Shown piece by piece: positions 25,301 to 38,121 of a DNA stretch of 64,000 nt (the stretch's first letter is position 1; each line of letters begins with the position of its first letter). The translations under genes and the position numbers were made by a program. The DNA is from Rhodeus uyekii (Eukaryota; Chordata; Actinopteri; Cypriniformes; Acheilognathidae). Under the pieces are notes generated by a model. It searched no databases and had not been told where the DNA came from. It saw nothing but the letters and a program-made list of their open reading frames with translations. Location of the stretch: positions 1,118,501 through 1,182,500 of the forward strand of contig JAWRVZ010000040.1 in NCBI GenBank assembly GCA_037043235.1, in the 5' to 3' direction.

Positions 25301-28300
25301 TTTATTAGTCAGGCGCTGAGGAATGATGGTGTTGAATGCTGAACTGATGTCAATGAAGAGCATTCAAACATAGGTCCTTTTCTTGTCCAGGTGGTTGAGG
25401 GCCAGATGGAGGGTGGTACTGATGGCGTCATCTGTTGAGCGGTTGGAGGGGTCAGCAAATTGCAGGGAGTCTAGTGAGGGTGATGTGCCTCATGACGAGC
25501 CTCTCGAAGCACTTCATGATGACAGGTGTAAGTGCAACGGGACGGTAGTTGTTGAGGCAGGACACAGTGGACTTCTTTGGCACGGGGAAGATAGTGGTGG
25601 TCTTGAAGCACGTTGGAACTACGGTGCTGCTCAGAGAGATGTTGAAGATGTCTGTGAAGACATCTGCCAGTTGCTTTGCACGTCCTCTGAGCACCCTACC
25701 ATGGATGTTGTCTGGTCCAGCCACCTTCCGTGGGTTGACTCTGTGGAGGGTCTTCCTTACATCAGCTGTGGTTAGACACAGCACCTGGTCATTGGGGGCG
25801 GGGGTGGTCTTCCTCGCTGTTACACCTTTTTGTGCCTCAAACCGAGCATAGAAGTCATTCAGCACATCTGGGAGGGAGACATCACTGTCACAGGCAGGTG
25901 GAATTGACCTGTAGTTAGTGATACTCTGAATTCCCTTCCACATGCGTCGCGTGTCTCTGCTCGTCGTGAAGTGGGTGTGGTTTCTCTGAGCGTGTGCGCG
26001 CTTTGCTTTTCTGATGGCCCGGGACAGTTTGGCCCTCGCTGTTCTCAGGCCCACTTCGTCGCCTGCCCTGAATGCGGAGTCTCGGGTTCTCTGTAGCACA
26101 CGCACTTCTGCAGTCATCCACGGCTTCTGGTTAGAGCGTGTGGTGACGGTCTTGGAGGTGGTGACATCATCAATGCACTTGCTAATAAAGCTGGTCACTG
26201 ATGTTGCATATTCCTCCAAGTTGGTGGAACTTCCCTAAACATGTGCCAGTCAGTGCATTCAAAACAGTCCTGAAGAGCAGAGACGGCTCCTGCTGGCCAG
26301 GTTTTCACCTGCTTCAAAATCGGTTTTGATCGTCTGACGAGCGGTCTGTTTACCGGGATTAGCATAACAGAGATGTGGTCTGAGTAGCCGAGGTGGGGGT
26401 GGGGCTCCGCCCTGTACGAGCCGGGAATGTTTGTGTAATCTGTATGTTTGTGTAAAATGTTTGTGTAATATGTATGTTTGTGTAAAATGTAAAATGTGTA
26501 AATATGTGACATCTGTAGCAGTTAAACCAATTAATTTTATTCATTTGATTGGATAAAGCAGTACTATTGGGCATTTATTGGTTATTAGAAATGATTTTCA
26601 GTATTAAGACAAATTTTAGTAGTTTTTTTTTTAGTAGTGCAAATTTTTTTTTTAGTAGTGCATCCTGAGAAACCAAAAAAAAAAAACCACAACTACCTAT
26701 TTGATTTAGCTCTCCTACCCTTTCCTGGTGGCCACCAGCAGAAGATCATTAAAGAGGAACAGAAGTACATGACATAGTTTTCTCTGGCCAAACATGTTTT
26801 CCTTAGAAGAGATTTGAACCAGATTTCCCCGTTTCACCAGCCAGCGAGAGGAAGACACAATGGGCAGGGCCTGAGACAGAGACCCAACAAACAGAGACAA
26901 AATTAAAGAAGAGGATATAGTGAATTACACATTACAAAATGTGAAGGTGACATGCAATCACCTATATGTAAACAGTTTACCAGCGACCGCATGCAAGTAC
27001 CTTGCATGCAAACTCAATCTTGTTAGCAATCTGCACTATTTCTTCCATCTGCTTCATTCTGCCCACCTCCCTATTGCAAGCCTCTAGTAGCTGTGGGTGA
27101 AGACAGCACACATCATATAAAATAGTGCAGCAAATTTGTACTTATACAATATAACTCATTGAGAATATGCTGAGCTGCTTGGCATTTATACTTTGGAGAT
27201 CTCCATCAGAGCTTTCAGTGCTGTGGCTTCACAATCTGATCCCGGAGTGGCCATCTTCTGGATATTCTGCATCAAAATGTTTGACATATTGAACGATGAT
27301 ATAAAACTTTTGATAACTTATGTAACAATTAAAAACAATTGAAAATTCTCATGCTAATTATAGTAATACAGTATAATTCATCACTCACCTGCATTAGAAT
27401 ATTAAGCCGTGTTATTCTCTGAAATGGTAGTGAAAGGAAAGATTTGAGGGGTAGTCGGTTGCATTGAGTGTCTTCCTGTAGTTTGTGCAATATCTCCACA
27501 ATCTGAGGACTCTCTTTACTGAAAATTATGTTATTAATTAGCAAACAATTTATTCATAATACCCTTGTCTCTAAAGAATATCTCTATAGAATACAGAGCC
27601 AAGTTTTATGCTAATATGCATGATAAATAAACATTAAGCACTACTCTTTTACCCAAGGTTGTGTAATGTCTGCTCCTGATAAGGCATATTCCGGATGTAA
27701 TTCATATAAGCCCCAAAGGGTCCAAGAGCATATTGGTGAACAACGTCGCAGATTATGTCGCAGAACACACTTGAAGCCAGCTCCAACAGCATTGCATCCA
27801 TGAAGCTAAGAAAAGAGTTTGAATAAATGTATTATTAGTAATAAAAATTTTATTTACGGCAATTTACTGGTAAGTTAAATTTAGAAATATACACTACCAT
27901 TTAAAAGCATTTTTTTAACATGTTTTGAAAAGTCTTTAATGCTCAACATGGCTGCATCTATATGTTGCAGTAAAAAAGTAATTTTGTGAAACATTTTTAT
28001 AATTTAAAGTTTTAAAATGTCATTTATTCCTGTGATGACAATGGTGAATATTTAGCAATCACTACTCCAGTCTTCAGTGTCACATGATCCTTCAGAAATC
28101 ATTCTAATATGCTGACTTAGTGCTCAAGAAAAATTTCTCATTGTTATTAATGTCGACAACATTAGTCAGGGAATGTGACTGGAAACAAAGAGCAAAATAA
28201 AGATACTAGATTTTAATTATAGATACCAAGGAAACACACAGGAGATTTACCAATATACTATTGTAATGGGTACAATTAACGGAGGACTCAAGAAAGCAGG

Positions 28301-31300
28301 TGAGGAGGATTTATTTATAACAAAATTAACAAACTCACAAAAGAAACTGCCCCTCGAGGGGGGAAACATAACAAAACAAACTAAGAACATAAAAGAACTG
28401 GGTGGAACGGCCATGGCAGACATCCAGGAAACCGACATGAATGACAATGACAGCAAACACTGAGGGATTAAATAGGCACATGAGAAAGGGTAACGAGCCG
28501 GAAACAACACACTAACGAGACACGAACACGCAGCGAATGCAGACACGCCATTGACGAGGCGGTGCGCAGTAGTAGGCACAAACTAACGAGGGGTAAATAG
28601 TAACACTGGCTTTTTAGATAGTTTCACAGAGTTAAATATGTCGTACTTCTGAGCTTTTCACCACACTCTTTGCACACGTCTTCCCGCCATCTTTCGAGAA
28701 AGTTCAGTGAGTTTTGGATGAGAACCACAGGAGAAACTCTTTTGGCAGCATGTAAGTATTTTTTGTTATAGTAGTTGTTTTTTGATTTTCAAAGAATGTG
28801 TGAAAGTATGTTAGTCCAATCTTATATTGTTATGATTACAATCTTCTTGGCTAAAGATGGTACCATTTTGAAAGATGTGAAAAACACATAGTGACTGCTA
28901 GCCAGTCCTGAGGTAAACAAGACACAGCGGGGTTAGTTGTAACACGATGTTGCAACTAAGGCCACGTCCACTCGAAGCCGGTGCATTCCCTTTCCGATCA
29001 TAAACACGACGTTGTCTCCAGAAATATCAGCGTATACACGAAACCACTGAAACTGACTGAAAACGGTGTAGTATATATGCCAGACTAGTATGGGGCGCTG
29101 TAATTCTGCCACAGATATACACTATACTAGACTTTGAGCATGCGCATTGTTGTTGCTGTTCAGTTTTACCAGATTGGGCGGGTTACCACCCAATTGGGCT
29201 TCTTTTGGTCATGTCCGACCGGGAAAAAATGCATTGGGCTGGTTGATAAAATTTGGGCTGGTTTTGATGCATAAAATCGCACAACATTTTTCATTATTTA
29301 TAAGAGTACGCACTTTGGGCTGGTTTTTTTTATTATTAAATGGGCAGGTTTTAAACTGTAGTTTGGCTTGAAATCTTCAGTCCAATCTGGCAACACTGTT
29401 GCTGTTACGTGTGACGCAGCCCACACGTGATGTGATGACATCATCGTTTTGACAAAATATACGGATTGGCTGTACACACGAGACCACAAGGGTGTCGTTC
29501 TCAGATGTATCCACTTTAGGACCCGGTCTAAAAAAAGAGCGGATTCAGTCTCCCAAAACACCGGATCCGTGTGGAGGAAACGCCAATCCGATAAAAAATG
29601 TATCCGTATACAGTGACACGCGTCTCCGTGTGGACGGGCCCTAAGCCGCACATTGCATAGGCTACATCAATAATCAGATATTTTGGATTGTATTAACCTA
29701 TTAAAAAGTTTTGTTCATGTCATTACATTGTTCATAATTTATGCTGAGGACATCAAGACACTTTTTTTAAGAAATAAAAAGACATGAATGAACATGTATT
29801 ACATAACATGCGTTACAACTAATCCTCTGTCTGTTACAACTAGCCCCGCTGACGGGGCTAGTTGTAAAATTTTACTAGCAAAATTTTACTCCTGGCGCTT
29901 TTGGCAATACTGCACAGAAACGGTAGGTCTGACGAACATGAAAACAGTGCTCATTTGTAGGAGAGGCTTATATGTTGTTTATATAAAAATATGGTTTGTC
30001 TAATCCTATTACTTTGTTCATTATTTGGCCAAAATCAAAAAGTGTTACTTTGTGCCCCATACTCCCCTAACACACCAATTGTGCGCGACACGGACGACAT
30101 GAAGGCACACAGACAGGAGAGCGTGCGACCGAAGCCCCCCATTCTCACATAGAAACGACAAAGGAGGCAATGTCAGAGCTCTGTCAGTCACAACACTAAA
30201 CTAATAAACTGACGTGACAGAGCCATGACAACTATAGCACCAAGACAGGACAATAAACTGAATTGAACAGACAGTACTTCAACTAGAATTTAACAAGGGG
30301 ACTAACAAGTAAATTATCCCTGGAGTTCCGGAGGTCATGGGCAGATGAGCAGGATGGTACTGGCAGGCTAAGAAGCCTGCAGGGTGCCACCGACAGTTCA
30401 GGCAGCCAGGGCGGATCGGCCTCAGTGATCTTGCCATGGGAGCATGGCTGGGCCACTATGGCTAAGGAAGTATAGCTTTCCTTCCACATAAACAAATGGA
30501 CTGTGGCCATAATGGTCAGCGCTACATTTTCAGGAATAGACTCTGGGGCTGAAGCGGACTTTGGAATGGATTCTGGAGTGGAAGTCCAGATTTTAGGGTC
30601 CGTGGAGGGCTTGGACACAGTCTTGAGTTTTGCTGTAAAGGCCAAACATTTTCAGGATGGGACTGGATGACAGTTGGGAATGTCCTTATTAATTTCCTCA
30701 GTGAAATCAGAACCATTCAGCCAGAGGTCAAAGAAAGAGCTGCATTTACTAGGACAAAGTAGCCCCCCCCCCCCCCCACAACAGGCCTTGTGCAAATGAG
30801 TGGTCCACCTCACCAGATGGTAACACTGCAAAAACCCTTCCACATATTGTTCTAGATTCCTAATGCTCTGTTGGAGGGAGAGGAGAAGATGATCTCCTGC
30901 CAGTTCTCTGTACCTCAGTCCGTTCCATTGGTTATTATTCTGTCAGGGTAGGATGCTGGTCACAGAGAGCATGATGAAGGAGATATTCAACATAGACTTT
31001 AATTATAGATACCAGGGCAACAATGAACATTTATACTAGAACTTAATGAGGGGACTAATGATGAATTAACTAGGGACAGGTGAATGATAAAAACAAAGAA
31101 CATGGGAAAGACTGGGTCAACAGTGGCAAACAGTGAGTACACAGACAAAATGACTCAAACCCTGATAAAACAGCTGTTCTGCATATTTTCGTGGAAACTG
31201 TGATAGATTTTTTCAGGATTATTTAATAAAATAGAAAGTTCAAACAATGTAAGTTCTTCTGCTTACTTTTTAATACATCATTAATTTCTCTTTAAGACAT

Positions 31301-34300
31301 CTTACAGGACCCAAACTTTGTTTGAGAAATAATTTCATTATATGTAGATCCAACATTATTATTTCCTGAACATGACAAAGAACAATGCAAAGAATCAGAT
31401 CTGAATGTTTTCTAATCTGATTTTTTTAGTCAGTGTACATTCTTGTTCAACAGACTATACACATTAACCCTGGTTCTTACCTTTGACTGATCTCTTTGAT
31501 CCTTGCAATGCTAGAAAACAATGACTTCCTGTCTCTTGGTGCCAGAGCATCTTTCAGCACTGAAGATTCCTGAAAATGTTCCACAGCCACTGTCAAGCTC
31601 TGAAGATAGGTCTGCTCAGATGTGACAACCTCATAAAGATGCTGGTGAAGGGGTGTAAATATGGACAAGAGCAAAACATTTTAGGAGAACTTCAGAGAAC
31701 ATAGAGTAGATGTCATAAAAAAGATGGATGAATAAAAAAGCACCTCTTGAAGCTTTAGCTGTTCCTTACTGAGCCGGCTCAGAATTCCACTGTCTCTTAC
31801 AATGTTTCGATCCTGCCATAAGTTCTCTTGTGACTTTTTCTTAGTATCAAGACACATGTAATTGGAGTCACTCTTAGAGGTGCTTTCTGTCAGTTTGTCC
31901 ACCAAACCTGGAAGAGGCAGCACTGTTGGTGTCCTCCGAGTAGTTTCAAGCAAGCATTTAGAGAGATTCTTCTCATCTGATTTTTGGTATTTTATCATAG
32001 AAGGAACATCTGCTGGACTTTCTCTATTGGAAACACCTGAGAAGGAAACATATTTTTGTAGTCTTTCTACCTTTGGCTTTTTGGTGCTAAAATCTCTCTC
32101 TTTAATTGCACCTGAGAATATTTTGTGTAGTTCGGAAACCAGACTTTCCCTGGTAATGTTGCTAACCAATCCAACTGTATTGTTGTGCTCAAGGGTTACT
32201 TTGTTGCTATCCTGGATCCTGAGAGAAGGAACTGATTTTGTCAAAGAGAGGTGTGGAAGAGATCTTTCACTTGGACAAATGTCAGAACCTGAGGAGAACA
32301 GGGTAGTCAGTGCAAGGCTAGATTAAATTAAAGATGAAATAGTATTACCCAGGATACTAATGATGGATATCAAGTACCTGATTGTCTGTGGTGCAGCACT
32401 GGTGTATGTGCTGGTGTTGCGGGTATTTCCATATAAATACCATCATCAATATCATTGTTAGATGCTTTAAAAAAGGTTGATGAGAAAACTTAGAAACTTG
32501 TATGATCTTGACGAGTGAATCACAACAAGTGATTCACAAGTATTATGCTTGGAGCAGCACAAGTTATGCGTGTTCAGTAATAATAAATATGAGGTTCTGA
32601 AGCTATCCAATACACTCCATGGGAAGAAACACATCATCCTCACTGGTCTGGCGCTAAAAGACGAAAATGGATACAGCAGCCAAATTCATTGACCTATCCC
32701 AAACTAATCTCCCTAACCTGGAGTACTCCACTCACTTTTTGTTACTTTTGGACAGGGGTAAACTATTGTAGTCCCCTGGAACTACCGGAAAAGGAATTTG
32801 GAGAGAGGCAATCATCCCATATCTGCAGTGTGCTTACCCTCAGCTGATGCCAGTGTTAACAGCCACTGCTGAGCTTGAACACACAACCATGGCAGAAAAG
32901 GAGTCTAAGCCCATCTCAGAGATGGAGACCATGCTGATGCCTGCCATGGACCCCGAGCCAATGCCAATGCACACAGTAGGAACAGAGCTTGAGAACACGT
33001 CTATCACAGAACCAAATTAAGTAACCCAGTCTGACCAGATGTGTGTACTGACTTCCACACAATTATTCTGGGAAAAAAGAGGAGCCTGAGGATGATGACA
33101 GACTTCCTCTGCTGATACCACCCAGTCCAATACCTTCAATGCCGCTGGTCCTGCCCAGCTCGAGGACTTTTTCTTCACTGATCCTGCCTGGAAAAGACTG
33201 GATCACCACCAGTTCTACCAAATCTAAAGACTTCACTTTTAAATTCAGTGTTGTTGAAAGCACACCCACCCTGCTCCCACCTTCTCTCAGTCGGTTCTTT
33301 GGTCCCACCTCCACAGGCACCTCATCTCTGCTGCTGGATTCGTACTGTAAGTTGGCTCTGCTCTACTTTGGAGTGTGGATATCCTGGCTTCGCTTCTCTT
33401 TGACCAGTGTGACATTTAAATTTGTTCTTTTTGCAGATGCTTTTATCCAAAGCGACTTGAGACTTACAACTTGAGGAATACAGAAAGTGATTCATCCTGA
33501 AGATGCAGAAGTACACAAGAGTGCTGACAATACAAAGTTTCGAACATTGCTTGAAGTAGTATAAGCCTGGAGAATGGAGGTATTAAAGAAAAGTGAACGT
33601 AAAGAAGGATGACTACAACAAACACAATGTAAAATTCAGGCCTGGTCCTCACCATGTCTTCTCCAAGTTCACTCCAAGTTTTCTTAACCTTGACTCCTCG
33701 TCCCCTTAACGCCACCTGAAACTATCGTCCTTATGGAACCACTCAGCTCCTTCATCCCTCAGCCCCCACCTTGGTCAGATGTTTCTCTGCCACAGCCTTC
33801 TGAGCCTTTTGATCTGCTTTGTTTCTCCACAAACAAAGGTGCCTATTGTTGTGGCTCCGCCTAGGCCTCCAGGTCCTATAGTGTCGTCTGGTCCTGGCCT
33901 CAACTTTGGCCTTGGATCCATTGCTGGCGGTCAGGTCACTAACTCCACCCTGGCTTCTCCTAAACTTAGTTTTAGCTTCATTTTCATGGACTTTTATTGT
34001 TTCTCATTGTTTCATCTGCCCATGTTCCTGTTTGCACGTTATTTATCAGTTGTCATGGTTATTCATTATGTTCCTAATTACAGCACACCTTGTGTTTTTA
34101 TACACCTCATTTATTTGCCATATTCTTTGTGCCCAGCTCTCTGTTTCATAGTGTTTGCTTTATTTTGTTTTACCTGCTTTTGAGTTATTTAGTAAACCTT
34201 TAATAATTGGATCCTTTTGGCATTTCTTCATCATCATTGGACTTATGAAATTATATTTAAAGATATACTTACATTCTAACTAAAGGGGTCTAAAAGGCAC

Positions 34301-36037
34301 TGTACATTTCAGCTAATTTCTATTTAATAAATTAAATTAATACATTTTAATGAATTAAAACTATACATTTTCATTTAATTGCAATCAAGTGTCAAAAAAC
34401 TTTTTTGCTTGTATGTTTAGTTAGTTTGGTTTCATTTGGATCTGTTCTTGTTTGGGTGTGTTCCTTGTCATTGTTAGTTGCCTTGAGTTGAGTTCCACAC
34501 CGGTTTGCTTTTACATTGATTTCTCCCTGTGCATTTAAGCCCTGTTTTCTGTTAGCTTTTTGTATGTGTGGCGAGCAGGGCGGGGCTGAGGGATGTGAGA
34601 ACAGCAGGAGGTCAATGGTGTGATAGAGAATGAGAGAGGACCAGGCCTGGATTTTACAATGTATTTTGTGTTTGTGTGCACGGCACTTATCCGTGAGGGA
34701 CTGATGCCATTACTGTCATTTGTAATTGTTTATTTTATTATTAAAGTTCTTAAATGTTCGCCGGTTCCACTTCCTTCTTCCACAAACAAAGAAGTGCATT
34801 ACATTACTAAGGACAAGACAGGACCAGGCCTGGATTTTACATTGTGTTTTGTTTTTGTGTGGGCAGCAGTCGTCCGTCAGGGAGTTCCTCCATACCTTTG
34901 ATTTTATTTTTGAATATTTCATAATTAAAGTGTTTGAACGTTCATCGGTTCCCACCTCCTTCTTCCCTGAACTTTATACCATGTTGCAGTATGGTATTGT
35001 ATATATCGTGAGTTAATGTGCTTTATTTCAAGAGTATTGGTGATTAAATATTGTTCTCAGAAAATAATTTCCGAAAGGACAATAAAATAAACTAAACTTG
35101 TTGAACCTACCCATCCATGACAATACCTTAGTATATTCAGTTTTTAATGAATATATTTTTATTTCTATTAGTATTTTTTTTGTAAAGAAGTACATTCTTC
35201 TTTTACACAAAACTGATCAATGCTGTCAATTTAAAATACTTTATGATCAAAAACCATTACCCTGAAACTTAGGGGTTAAAAAGGCTGAATATTTGAAACT
35301 TGAAGATTTTTGGCTTTGTATTTACCTGTCAGTAACAAAGTAGTGAGAAATAAATTAAAATCATTATTGCAAAGGCAAATAAACACTCACATGTCATTGA
35401 GATCAGTTGCTCTGGCTCTTTGGGAAGAGGTCTGGCAGGTACAGGTATGCTCGGAGGGACTCGTTTTGATTTATGTGAGGTCATTTTTGGATGAATGTGC
35501 CAGTTTTCCAAATGGGTGTCATTCTTTCCATCTATGGAAACAGATTGGTGAATGTTTGGCAGTGGTTCACAGATTTACTCACATCTGCAAGTATGACATT
35601 ACAGATTACAGAAAAAATTCTACTGGGAGATTGTTCATAAATTGAAATTTGACAATCACTAAAAAGTAGCAAATGTGCAAAGATTTAAGCATTCTGTGTG
35701 GTGTACCTGAACAAGTTGGGTCTGATGCAGATAGAACATATTTCACATTTCTATTATTGACAGGCTGAAGAGGGTCAGCATTTAACTGTGCTTTCAGAAT
35801 ACGAGGTTTGGGGATTGGTTTTATCATTGAGGGAATGACAAGGTGTGGGTTTTGTGCTGCTGGTGTTGTCTTCTGGGTGGCCCAGCAGTGGTGGCCCTTT
35901 GTCTGGACATTGCTCCTCAAAATAAAGTCTGTCGCTCTGTGCCACTTCTCACCCTTAAGTAGAGGTTTAGGAGGGTAGTACGTTTTAGGAAGGTTTTGGC
36001 TAGAACACAGTTCTTTCTGTCCATCTGATCCTGGCAT
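22318..36037 (-). CDS. arhgef15: Ephexin-family RhoGEF (DH-PH-SH3), ARHGEF15/ephexin-5-like, complete
   Basis: Fourteen coding exons: 36037-35707, 35531-35391, 32464-32378, 32288-31744, 31641-31481, 27805-27653, 27518-27389, 27266-27192, 27090-27001, 26870-26719, 23752-23579, 23407-23331, 22717-22613, 22511-22318. All phases agree and the total is 2415 nt (804 aa). The N-terminus is Pro/Lys-rich, with DDGIYMEIP around Tyr168. [13 protein letters not shown] leads into the DH domain (about 364-545; [22 protein letters not shown]). The PH domain is about 572-705 ([18 protein letters not shown]), the SH3 about 709-765 ([21 protein letters not shown]), and the tail has [12 protein letters not shown]. 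Ephexins activate RhoA-type GTPases downstream of Eph receptors. CDVVHxxAxGPF, LAPRD and RRHLRQ match ARHGEF15 best from memory; ARHGEF19 and ARHGEF5 are alternatives. The ATG at 36037 follows an acceptor at 36051-36052. Confidence 0.85.
24118..26425 (-). mobile_element. L2-like non-LTR retrotransposon, 5' truncated and frame-broken
   Basis: The minus strand keeps, in order, the end of an endonuclease ([11 protein letters not shown], near 26385), a linker, and reverse transcriptase motifs: [13 protein letters not shown] near 25170 and FADDMTVVG at 25090-25064, followed by TKFLGV. The frame is broken near 25363-25452 and 25030. The 3' end, near 24120, is a GACAATAAATTCTACTTTGACT-type tail (partly GTCAAA repeats), as in fish L2 elements. 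It lies in the ephexin intron between 23752 and 26719, in the same orientation as the gene. Confidence 0.8.
28205..28590. repeat. LTR-retroelement remnant, family shared with 30.0-31.2 kb
   Basis: TTAATTATAGATACCA is followed by an A/C-rich stretch, and the same block recurs near 30998. TTTATTTATAAC and AAC-rich segments resemble the R/U5 side of fish gypsy LTRs in minus orientation. Ends and target duplications were not found. Confidence 0.3.
28960..29641. mobile_element. PIF/Harbinger-like MITE with TAA target duplication
   Basis: The left end is GGCCACGTCCACTCG and the inverted right end is GGGCCCGTCCACACGG. TAA flanks both (28957-28959 and 29642-29644). A TAA duplication with GG-rich ends fits PIF/Harbinger. 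There is no transposase ORF. A hAT-type element is inserted inside at 29161-29398. Confidence 0.65.
29161..29398. mobile_element. hAT-type MITE nested in the Harbinger-like element
   Basis: The left terminus is CAGTTTTACCAGATTGG and the inverted right terminus is CAGTGTTGCCAGATTGG. It is flanked by identical 8-bp repeats TTGCTGTT (29153-29160 and 29399-29406). CAG...CTG ends with an 8-bp duplication are the signature of hAT elements. At 238 bp it has no coding capacity. A partial second copy is at 37685-37796. Confidence 0.85.
30060..31170. repeat. LTR-retroelement remnants, fragmented
   Basis: Two pieces, near 30270-30330 and 31035-31080, share TAGAA-TTAA-AGGGGACTAA blocks, and the second begins with a TTAATTATAGATACCA block also seen at 28213. 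A poly-C tract (about 30764-30777) lies between them. No ORF of retroviral type is readable. Confidence 0.3.
32600..34230 (+). repeat. retroelement-like remnant in ephexin intron
   Basis: In one plus frame, pieces such as [17 protein letters not shown] and a Glu/Met/Pro-rich stretch ([17 protein letters not shown]) read for a while between stops, like a decayed gag region. The end, near 34190, has AGTAAACCTTTAATAA, like an LTR tail. The family is not identified. Confidence 0.3.
33434..33500. repeat. SINE-family fragment
   Basis: GATGCTTTTATCCAAAGCGA matches the conserved block of the repeats at 62050 and 62760. Only the non-tRNA part is present. Confidence 0.5.
34632..35000 (+). repeat. imperfect tandem duplication, about 183 bp
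   Basis: GACCAGGCCTGGATTTTAC occurs at about 34638 and again at about 34821. Each is followed by a TTTTGT-rich stretch, a CGT-CGTGAGGGA/CGTCAGGGA block, ATTAAAGT, and a CGGTTCCAC-CTTCTTCC end. Confidence 0.7.
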
Positions 36038-36389
36038 GGCCTTTGGATTCCTGCAAAGCAGGACACTACTTATTAGTTGCCAGTGTGAATTTTTACAGAT
36101 AACCCAAAAAATGGGTCAATACAACATAGTATTCATTTTCCTTGAAAGACTATTTCCTGAAACTGTTCATTTGGTGAAATGTGTTTAGTCAAATGCTAGT
36201 GTTAACACTTTTGAAAAATAAGTGAGCTTAGTTGCCTTGAATGTGCACTTTTAAAAAATCTATAAAAAAAAAGAAAAACATCTCTACTTGCAGATAAAAT
36301 ATACGCATTAAATAAAAGGCCACTTAAGTGTACTTACAGACATTACAATGTGACTTTTAAAAAGATCCCTTTTTAACAATGTAAAATAA

Positions 36390-36690
36390 AAATTGTCAGA
36401 GAACTGGAACACTTGTTTATGTTCTTCCTGGTTCCTCATGTTCTTCCTGGTTCCTCATGTTCTCCTTTGTTGTCATTGCAGTCACCTGTCATGTCATTAA
36501 TAACCTTATTAGTCTTTTCAGCTGTGCCTCATTTCTGTGATTATTCCCAGTATATATATTCCCTGTGTTCTCCCTCAATCTTAGTCCGTTCTCTTTGTTG
36601 TGGTAATTGTCAGTGTAGAAATGATCTTGATCTCATTTGATAAATAAAGAGAAGTGATTTCTTCTCACCCCAGGTGACCTGCATTGAGGA
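36390..36690 (+). repeat. LTR-like fragment
   Basis: A TGTCAGAGAACTGG start, two direct repeats of TGTTCTTCCTGGTTCCTCA, a TATATATATTCC promoter-like run and AATAAA at about 36640 resemble a short LTR in plus orientation. No target duplication was found. Confidence 0.3.
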
Positions 36691-37574
36691 TCATAAGCAT
36701 GACTGCTAAACTATGTGTATGTGTAATATGTACTAAATAGTAGTGATGGCGAGATGAAGCCCCATGAAGCGTTGAACCTTTTCAGCCAAATGGTTCACAA
36801 AAGGGTTCATTTCTCGAAGCCTCATTTGCTCACAAAACCATCTAGTGGCCAAAGAGTATAAAACAATCAGATACATTACAGATGTGCCTGATGTGGTGTG
36901 TGATACACTGTGTATTAAAAATGTGTTTGGTCTTGTGGTATATAATGATTGTGTTAACATAACTTTGTAATAAATGTATTGGCTTGAAATTGATGGGACT
37001 ATCAACTATATCCAACTATTTTTGGATTGTCTGTTTTTTTTATTTTATAATTTGTCTGAAACCATGTGTGCTGCCATTTTTTAACCAGGTCTGCCTGGAA
37101 GAAGAGATTATGATATCTCAATGGGATTTTCCCGGATAAATAAAATATAAATAAATAAATCAAATGTATGTAAATCAATTGTTTGGTCATAGGCAGACCT
37201 GGGAAAATTATAATTATAATAAGTGTCTGGGTTTAACTGGGCAGAAGACAGTGAATGTGCTTGTGTATCTTGGACTGTGATTTTTGGAAACAAGAAAAAT
37301 AATGAAGAGGATATACTTTAGGAGTTTTTATCCAAAAAATATTATTTTTCAACTGTTTTAACGCTAAGGCGATTTCTTTTCTTTTTTTGACAACTTCTCC
37401 TGCCTTTAAAAACTCCATTTCACAAGGCACCGATGATGCTGGACAACATAAGAACGTTTGCACTAGACCAACTTTCTAAGCTTTCCCTAGAACAGTCTAG
37501 TCTTATAATAATAATAATAGCAATATTATATATAATAATAACACTACTACTAATATAGGCTATACATATTATAT

Positions 37575-37579
37575 ATGTG

Positions 37580-37610
<31 letters not shown>

Positions 37611-37613
37611 ATA
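37575..37613. repeat. (TA)n(TG)n microsatellite
   Basis: Alternating ATAT then GTGT units. Confidence 0.85.
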
Positions 37614-37684
37614 ATTACATATCATACTTTATTGTAACGTTCGTTTTAATGTAAAAAATAATAAAATAACATTTCTAGTCAAAA

Positions 37685-37796
37685 AATAAAAACCTGCCAG
37701 TTGCATCAAAAACCAGCCTATATTTTTTAATCAACCAGCCCAATACATTTTCCCCCGGTCGGACGTGACCAAAAGGAGCCCAATCTGGCAACACAG
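37685..37796. mobile_element. partial copy of the hAT-type MITE seen at 29161
   Basis: Contains CCCAATACATTTTCCCCC, GACGTGACCAAAAG and the CCAATCTGGCAACAC terminus, the inverse of the order in the 29161-29398 copy. The other end is missing. Confidence 0.6.
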
Positions 37797-38121
37797 CACA
37801 AGAGGCGCGAGGTTTTCAACCACCTTTATGCGGAAGCGATACTCAGAATGAAGCAATGACGTCTTCAACAGAAACCGAGGCCTCGTTTGTCATCGTCACG
37901 TGATTTTTGCGGAAACGATACACGCTTCGAATTGGGGCTTCATCTGGAACGCCCCTTTTTGCTCGACACCAGCTCCGGAGCCTCGCTTCATATGTCCCAT
38001 CACTACTAAATAGTACAATTTCTCATGTATTTTAACATTATCTGTGGACTAATAATATGTTTTCTTTAACTATTCAATGACTTAATTTCCAGAGAACCCA
38101 GAACCCACCTCACACACACAC

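Noticed and set aside
25034..26219. Functional reverse transcriptase gene
   Set aside because: Frame breaks separate the RT pieces and the endonuclease is truncated; it is a dead LINE copy inside an intron.
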